From: Candidatus Poribacteria bacterium
GTDB taxonomy: Bacteria; Poribacteria; WGA-4E; WGA-3G
Reading direction: 5' to 3'
DNA length: 64,000 nucleotides
NCBI GenBank assembly: GCA_012270795.1
Contig: JAAXHO010000219.1
Location: 35,042-99,041, forward strand
The notes beneath the pieces were generated by a model, which saw nothing but the letters and a program-made list of their open reading frames with translations, ran no database searches and was not told where the DNA came from. Below are positions 58,474-64,000 of this stretch, piece after piece. Made by a program: the position numbers and the translations under genes. How positions within the stretch are numbered: the first letter of the stretch is position 1; each line of letters opens with the position of its first letter.

Positions 58474-58620
58474 TATGGTAGGTTATACAATTACTTCTAC
58501 ATTCTGAGTTGTAGGAGCGACCTCCAAATCAACAGTATGAATGCCTTATGGCATTCCCCGGGTCGCGACCAGAGGTCGCTCCTACAGAAGATGGGTATAA
58601 TTAATTCAAAAGTCCACCAG
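58474..58620. mobile_element. MITE-like element, third divergent copy
   Basis: TATGGTAGGTTATACAATTA at left; right end is less conserved (GGGTATAATTAATTCAAAAG). The core GTAGGAGCGACC..GAATGCCTTATGGCATTC..GGTCGCTCCTAC is intact. Confidence 0.55.
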
Positions 58621-58729
58621 AGTATGAAAACCAAAACAGGAAAAACCCGACACTTCACATTTAGGAACAATTTCCCGTATTGAAAGAATGAAGACAAACT
58701 AATTTTGTTTTACATAAAGGAGAAAATAA

Positions 58730-61348
58730 ATGCAACGATTATTCACGTTTTGGATCTGTTTTATCTTAATTTCTGGTTTCTGTATTCCAATTATGGCACA
58801 AGAAGCTAAAGAAGCAAAGCAGGGTCCACAACCCGCAGCAGCTACAAAACAAAAGAAAGAATATGAAGACTTTAATAAGGTCATTGAAGATAGTGAAAGT
58901 TATCAAGGATTTTTCAAACTTTACCAGAAAAAAGAGAACCTCTATTGCGAAATACAACCGTCCCAATTAGACAAACCTTTTTTGTGCATGATAAGTATTG
59001 CCCGTGGTTTAGGAACAGGTTACCTTCTTTCAGGTATGACATTGGAGGAATGGCTGCTTGAGTGGCGGCGCGTTGGAGACAAAGTACATCTTGTCCGCAA
59101 GAATGTCCGTTTTCGTGCTGATAAAGGAACACCAATAGCAGAAGCGGTAGACTTGGGTTATCGTGACTCAGTGCTGTTCGCGCTCAAACTTGAGAGTGTT
59201 CATCCACAACGAAAGAGTTTGTTAGTTAATATTTCTCCTGTTTTCATGTCTGATTTAGTGCCTTTGGCAGGGCAGATTGGTGGTGGTGCTCGTTTTGACA
59301 AAGGACGCAGCACTTGGGGATCAATAAAAGGATTTCCAAAAAATGTAGAATTGAGGGTGGATGCAGTTTATTCTGCAAGCGGCAGCCGTGAAACGATTCC
59401 CGATAGCCGCGGTATTCAGTTATCTGTCCATTACAGTCTTGCACAACTTCCTAACAACAACTATCAACCCAGATTAGCTGATGATCGCATGGGACATTTC
59501 ATGACGACCGTCAAAGACTTCTCACTGAAAACCAGTGATGAACCCTTTATCCGTTATGTCAATCGTTGGCACTTGGAGAAAGCGGACAAAAATGCTAAAC
59601 TTTCTCCTCCGAAAGACCCAATTGTCTTTTACATAGAGAAAACCGTACCCCACCGTTTCCGTCCTTATGTCCGTCAAGGCATCTTAGAATGGAACAAGGC
59701 GTTTGAAAAAGCGGGATTCATAGATGCAATTGAAGCACGGATACAACAGGATCATGAGGACTGGGACCCAGAAGATGCACGCTATAACACGATTCGTTGG
59801 GTTGTTGGTGCGTCCTTTGCAATTGGACCCTCGCGTGTAAATCCACTAACAGGGCAAATTCTGGATGCGGATATCCTTGTCGGTGAAAGCTGGATCCGGT
59901 CTTGGATGCGTGAATACACGACTTTCTTTGAAGAAGTAGAACATGAACGCGAACACCCAATTGAACATGACTCTCGTCATAACTGTCAGATGGCTACGGG
60001 ACTTGCACGTGAAATGGGTTTCATGGCGAGTGTTCTACAAGCACGCGGCTTAATTGAAGATGGCGAACTTCCAGAGGAGTTTATCGGGCAGGCACTTAAA
60101 GCACTCATTATGCACGAAGTCGGACACACTTTGGGAATACGACACAACTTTAAAGCCAGTACGATATACACACTTGACGAACTGAACAAAAAGACAGGTA
60201 AGGCACTTCACGGTTCTGTGATGGAATACGATGCTGTCAATATCGCTCCTGAAGGAGAAAAGCAGGGAGATTATTACACAACAACAATCGGTCCCTGGGA
60301 CTACTGGGTGATCGAATACGCATATAAGCCCATCGGTGGTAACAAACCTGAAGCAGAATTGCCGGAATTACAGAAGATTGCTTCCCGAGCAGCAAGTTCA
60401 GAACTAAGATACGCGACTGATGGTGACGCTTCCATGTATCAATATCGTGACCTTGATCCGTTAGTCAATCGTTGGGACCTCGGTGCAGATCCACTTGAAT
60501 TTGCCAAACAACGTCAAGCAATCGTTGCTGATCTCTGGGACGAGATTGCAGACAAAGTCACTACAGATGGTATGGGGTATCAACGAGTTCGGCGCGCATT
60601 TAGGTCGCTGCTGGGGCAATATAGTCGTGCCATGTTCCTTGCAACACGGTTCATCGGTGGACAATATCATCATCGGGACCATAAAGGCGATGAAAACGGA
60701 CGTTTACCTTATGTCCCTGTTCCTGCAAAGAAACAACGTGAAGCACTAAACTTTATCAAAGAACATGCACTTTCAGACAAAACTTTTGATTTTCCACCCA
60801 AGCTGCTCAACAGCATTGCTATTACTCGGTGGAGTGATTGGGGAACAAGCAGTAATAATTCTTCACGTTTGGATTACCCGATACACGACGTAATTCTGCG
60901 AAACCAAAACCAAATTTTGGGTAGGTTACTTGACCCGAATGTCCTTGCGCGTGTGCAAGACACGGAACTCAAGTTCTCTGACGAAGATGTGTTCACAATG
61001 CCAGAGCTCTTTACGGGGATAACGGACGCTGTTTGGGTAGAACTTGACAAGAACGCAGATGCCAAACAGTGGACAAACACAGATGCGTTTATCTCCAGTT
61101 TCCGCCGCGGTTTGCAGCGCGAACACCTCAAGCAGCTCATCAAACTTGTTTTAGACGCTGATAGTGGCACACCTGAAGATGCAAGGTCACTTGCACGTCT
61201 CCATCTAAAACAGATCAATACCCGTATCAAGAATGTGATACAGAATTCAAACGATAAGTTGGACGATTACTCTATAGCACATCTTGAAGAATCACAAGTG
61301 CGTGTTGAGAAGGCGTTAGATGCAGGTTTCCAAGTTCAGAAACGTTAA
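58730..61348 (+). CDS. Exported zinc-dependent metalloprotease (DUF5117/DUF4953 type)
   Basis: 872 aa. Signal peptide (FWICFILISGFCIPIMAQ) then an N-terminal beta domain (~50-290, DUF5117-like). The zinc domain is MHEVGHTLGIRHNFKAS, a metzincin-type HExxHxxGxxH site. KTVPHRFRPYVRQGILEWNKAFEKAGF just before it is a landmark of the family, and SVMEYDAVNIAPEGEKQGDYY follows (Met-turn). The ~270 C-terminal residues are helical. Probably a secreted or surface protease. AAAGGAG is 7 nt before the ATG. No partner gene; a WD40 gene follows 115 bp later. Confidence 0.88.
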   Translation: MQRLFTFWICFILISGFCIPIMAQEAKEAKQGPQPAAATKQKKEYEDFNKVIEDSESYQGFFKLYQKKENLYCEIQPSQLDKPFLCMISIARGLGTGYLLSGMTLEEWLLEWRRVGDKVHLVRKNVRFRADKGTPIAEAVDLGYRDSVLFALKLESVHPQRKSLLVNISPVFMSDLVPLAGQIGGGARFDKGRSTWGSIKGFPKNVELRVDAVYSASGSRETIPDSRGIQLSVHYSLAQLPNNNYQPRLADDRMGHFMTTVKDFSLKTSDEPFIRYVNRWHLEKADKNAKLSPPKDPIVFYIEKTVPHRFRPYVRQGILEWNKAFEKAGFIDAIEARIQQDHEDWDPEDARYNTIRWVVGASFAIGPSRVNPLTGQILDADILVGESWIRSWMREYTTFFEEVEHEREHPIEHDSRHNCQMATGLAREMGFMASVLQARGLIEDGELPEEFIGQALKALIMHEVGHTLGIRHNFKASTIYTLDELNKKTGKALHGSVMEYDAVNIAPEGEKQGDYYTTTIGPWDYWVIEYAYKPIGGNKPEAELPELQKIASRAASSELRYATDGDASMYQYRDLDPLVNRWDLGADPLEFAKQRQAIVADLWDEIADKVTTDGMGYQRVRRAFRSLLGQYSRAMFLATRFIGGQYHHRDHKGDENGRLPYVPVPAKKQREALNFIKEHALSDKTFDFPPKLLNSIAITRWSDWGTSSNNSSRLDYPIHDVILRNQNQILGRLLDPNVLARVQDTELKFSDEDVFTMPELFTGITDAVWVELDKNADAKQWTNTDAFISSFRRGLQREHLKQLIKLVLDADSGTPEDARSLARLHLKQINTRIKNVIQNSNDKLDDYSIAHLEESQVRVEKALDAGFQVQKR

Positions 61349-61377
61349 ACACTTGTTTATCGTTATGTTTTTAGGTA

Positions 61378-61402
61378 TAGGCGCGCTTATATAGCGCGCC
61401 TA
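61378..61402. terminator. GC-rich hairpin between the metalloprotease and WD40 genes
   Basis: Nine-bp perfect stem TAGGCGCGC / GCGCGCCTA with loop TTATATA. It has no U-run, so it may only stall or protect the transcript. Confidence 0.45.
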
Positions 61403-61463
61403 ACAACAACCTATTGTCATTATTAGTCATATCTACCAAAATTCGTAAAGGGGATGGAGAAAA

Positions 61464-63383
61464 ATGAAAACATTACCCCAACTCATCATTACCATAACCT
61501 TGCTTCTTTTGTTCTCTCTGCAAATGACTTCTGCACAAGACTATACCCAATTCAGTTTACCTGAGGGTGCTAAGGCGCGGCTCTGTAAGGGACGCATAGA
61601 GGATATAGCGTACTCACCGGACGGAAGACTGTTTGCTGTAGCGAGTAGAATTGGGGTTTGGTTGTATCATTCCCAAACTGGTACTGAAGTTGCCCTATAC
61701 ACCGATCACGCGAATGCGGTTCGTGCCGTTGCATTCTCGCCAGATGGAAAAACAGTTGCTGGCGGTGGTTGGCTGGGAAATGACTATTCAATTCTGCTCT
61801 GGGATATCAGGACAGGGAAACAGAAAAAAATACTTACTGGAAATACAAGTGAAATCTGTTCGTTAGTGTATTCTTTAGACGGGAATATGCTCGTAAGTGG
61901 AGATGGTGACGGCAAAGTTGAATTGTGGGACATAGTAAACGGAAAACGCAAACATACCCTTTCGGGGCATACAAATGCCGTTCATTCAATTGTGTTTTCC
62001 CCGGATGGCAAAACGATTGCCAGTGGAAGTTGGGACTACACAGTTCGTTTGTGGGAGGCTAACACTGGAAATCCCATCAAAACCCTTTACGGACATGCAG
62101 ATAAAGTGAATTCAGTTGCATTTTCCCCAGATAGTAATGTTGTCGTGAGTGACAGTCGAGACCAGACGTTTCGTTTATGGGATGCTAAAACCGGACAACT
62201 TAAACAGCCCTTTTCTGCAAACGAAGGTCGGGTCAATTCTGTCGCATTCAGCCCTGATGGTCGCACTCTCGTTGCTGGAGGAGGAGGTGATGTTGGATAT
62301 ATCCAGTTGTGGAATGTGGAGACAGGACTACTTGAACAGACTCTTTTTGCGCGAGGAAATTCTGTCCAAGAGGTACTATACTCCCCTGATAGTAAAACGC
62401 TTGCAAGTATGGGTGGGGATAGTACGATTCAATTTTGGAACATTGGAACAGGAAAAGAAAAACTTGTCATTACAGGACATAATCTGCAGCACATAATTTC
62501 TTCCCTGGCGTTTTCTCCAGATGGTAAAACGTTAGCAAGCGCAGGAGGCAAGGTTTTGTTATGGGATGTAGATACCAAACAGCACAAGTTGACTCTTGAA
62601 GGACATGGAGTTAATACTGTGGCGTATTCTCCGGATAATCGCACTCTCGCTGGTGGAGGGAATGGTGTAATCCAATTGTGGGATACAGACACTGGGGAAC
62701 ATAGATTGATTCTAAAAGGTCATACAGAGACTATTCGTTGCGTGACATTTTCTCCGGATGGTAAAATTTTAGCAAGTGCATGTAATGACCACACAATCCG
62801 CTTGTGGGACGTTATTACAGGAGGTGAAATGCAGACTTTTGCTGAGCCGAATGGGGCAGCATTTTCCGTAGCGTTTTCTCCAGATAGTCAAACTTTGGTG
62901 AGCAGTGGTTTTAACGGAGTTGTTCGTATGTGGGATGTTGGTACAGGAGAACCCAAACTGACTCTACCCAATACAGGAAATGGATATACCATAGTGTATT
63001 CACCTGATGGAAAATTGCTTGCAAGTTCGGGGCGGCGCATTCAGTTATGGGATGCAAAGACGGGAGAAAAAATACAGACGTATGAACAACATAAAATAAA
63101 GCCTGAAGTTGTTAAGTCTATTGTGAGTCTCGAGAAAAATAGACAGGCTCTTAAAAGGCATAAAGATGCTGCTAATTTCATAGCGTATTCTCCAGATGGC
63201 AAAACGCTTGCTGGTGTAGGTGATGATGACCAGATCCGGTTGTGGGATGTAAAAACTGGCAAACTAAAGCGAACCTATTCTGGTCATACATGGCTCGTCG
63301 AATCAATAGCCTTCTCCCCAGATAGCAAAACACTCGCCAGTGGTAGTTGGGACGGAACGATACTGCTATGGGACGTTCCGTAA
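61464..63383 (+). CDS. Secreted WD40 repeat protein
   Basis: 639 aa. Signal peptide (ITITLLLLFSLQMTSAQ) followed by the block LPEGAKARLCKG shared with the WD40 gene at 21037-23086. About fourteen WD40 repeats follow (e.g. AFSPDGKTIASGSWDYTVRLWEANTG), enough for two seven-blade propellers. One repeat near residues 545-570 is interrupted by a charged insert (KPEVVKSIVSLEKNRQALKR). No enzymatic domain. WD40 propellers outside the cytoplasm are common in planctomycete-like and poribacterial genomes. GGGGATGGAG precedes the ATG. Confidence 0.88.
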   Translation: MKTLPQLIITITLLLLFSLQMTSAQDYTQFSLPEGAKARLCKGRIEDIAYSPDGRLFAVASRIGVWLYHSQTGTEVALYTDHANAVRAVAFSPDGKTVAGGGWLGNDYSILLWDIRTGKQKKILTGNTSEICSLVYSLDGNMLVSGDGDGKVELWDIVNGKRKHTLSGHTNAVHSIVFSPDGKTIASGSWDYTVRLWEANTGNPIKTLYGHADKVNSVAFSPDSNVVVSDSRDQTFRLWDAKTGQLKQPFSANEGRVNSVAFSPDGRTLVAGGGGDVGYIQLWNVETGLLEQTLFARGNSVQEVLYSPDSKTLASMGGDSTIQFWNIGTGKEKLVITGHNLQHIISSLAFSPDGKTLASAGGKVLLWDVDTKQHKLTLEGHGVNTVAYSPDNRTLAGGGNGVIQLWDTDTGEHRLILKGHTETIRCVTFSPDGKILASACNDHTIRLWDVITGGEMQTFAEPNGAAFSVAFSPDSQTLVSSGFNGVVRMWDVGTGEPKLTLPNTGNGYTIVYSPDGKLLASSGRRIQLWDAKTGEKIQTYEQHKIKPEVVKSIVSLEKNRQALKRHKDAANFIAYSPDGKTLAGVGDDDQIRLWDVKTGKLKRTYSGHTWLVESIAFSPDSKTLASGSWDGTILLWDVP

Positions 63384-63412
63384 AACAGATTAAAGACAGA
63401 CAGAGATTTTAG

Positions 63413-63720
63413 AGTGTGTAAAGTTTTTGTCACTCTTTTGTCTGAATCACCAAATCAACGGTATGAATCATGGCGAATGCCATACGCGCATTCGCCCAAT
63501 GGCATTCGCCGGATTTTTCGGATGGCGCAGCGTGTGTGCGGAATCACGGAAGACGCGGAGTACACGGAAGACACTGAAAAGACACACGTATTAGCATTTA
63601 TTGCATAAGATTACCAGCATCTAAGCAAAACGTTTAATCGCAGGAATCTTCTCCGCGCCTTACGTGTATTCCGAGATTCCGCACACACCGCGCCCGCCGC
63701 GATTCTGTACCCAAATCCAC
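63413..63720. repeat. Second copy of the GGTGTGTAAAG element end and its GC-rich inverted repeat
   Basis: AGTGTGTAAAGTTTTTGTCA has the left-end orientation. Next come GAATGCCATACGCGCATTCG, GCGTGTGTGCGGAATC and an inverted copy (GGAATAC..., GATTCCGCACACACCGCG). The order matches parts of 12211-12430. No right end was seen before the window edge. 63721-64000 is AT-rich and shows no gene. Confidence 0.5.
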
Positions 63721-64000
63721 GCTAGCAGCCGATAGCCGACTGCTGAAAGCCATTGGATATATATTGGAAATCCCAATAAACAGACACCCAAAAAACTACA
63801 AAATGAATTAATAATCACTTATAATATATACAAAAATAAGCACACAACAAGAACGCTATGCAAAACCAAAAACCAACAAAAAACACCAACAAAAAACCGT
63901 ACCGAAATCCGACAATAATTTTACCAAAAAAACACTAAAAAAACTCCCATGAAGCTATATGAAAACTGGACATATAACGAATTAACAAAACCGTACCGTA

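Overview
The window is about 64 kb of moderately AT-rich bacterial DNA from an organism with an LPS-type outer membrane. It carries BamA, Skp, LpxD, LpxI, a LolCD-type exporter and OmpA-like proteins. The menaquinone gene is of the futalosine-pathway type. Large WD40 and PD40 propeller proteins, LamG proteins, sugar isomerases/epimerases, planctomycete-style secreted proteins and abundant palindromic repeats containing the core GTAGGAGCGACC would fit Candidatus Poribacteria or a related deep lineage. That placement is an inference from gene style; the window has no rRNA or tRNA gene to test it.

Layout. 1-9.9 kb (+): an acetyltransferase, an Rpn-type tail, then an envelope cluster (LolC/E-LolD-IlvE-BamA-Skp-LpxD-MOSC-NagB). 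9.9-12.1 kb (-): groES-groEL behind what reads as a sigma-54 promoter with two upstream palindromes. 12.2-15.7 kb: a transposon-like block with about 21-bp terminal inverted repeats and a perfect 10-bp target duplication, carrying a small membrane protein and a frameshifted secreted protein. 15.8-18.6 kb (+): L-rhamnose isomerase, RpiA and a YjbH-like barrel. 18.6-24.8 kb (-): OmpA-like anchor, RNHCP protein, truncated AAA ATPase, WD40 protein, M20 hydrolase, cupin. 25.8-30.9 kb (+): FtsH-FolP-AcpS, a PorV-like barrel and a GcvH-like protein without its lipoyl lysine. 31-34.1 kb: RNA methylase, MqnA/MqnD-type protein, SdiA-regulated-type propeller. 34.7-43.5 kb (+): an unusual co-directional set made of a beta/gamma-crystallin plus amidotransferase-like fusion, a flotillin-like SPFH protein with twelve 22-residue repeats, a zinc-ribbon/carbohydrate-binding-like fusion, an M6 metalloprotease and a lipoprotein. 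43.6-52.2 kb: S55-like lipoprotein, TPR protein, ClpB, two LamG paralogues (one broken), LpxI and a LivK remnant. 52.3-63.4 kb: PD40-M28-PDZ peptidase, sugar epimerase, redoxin/haem protein, zinc metalloprotease and a secreted WD40 protein.

The core genes serve outer-membrane assembly, lipid A synthesis and proteostasis (GroESL, ClpB, FtsH, Skp). The accessory genes are mostly secreted or membrane-anchored. Intergenic DNA is packed with short inverted-repeat elements of at least five families. Several genes are broken (secreted protein, WD40, S55, LamG, AAA ATPase, LivK). Some single-base frameshifts may be sequence errors, but the 26-bp duplication and the LamG deletion look like real decay. 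The best candidates for something undescribed are the 12.2-15.7 kb element and the 34.7-43.5 kb crystallin/SPFH gene set.
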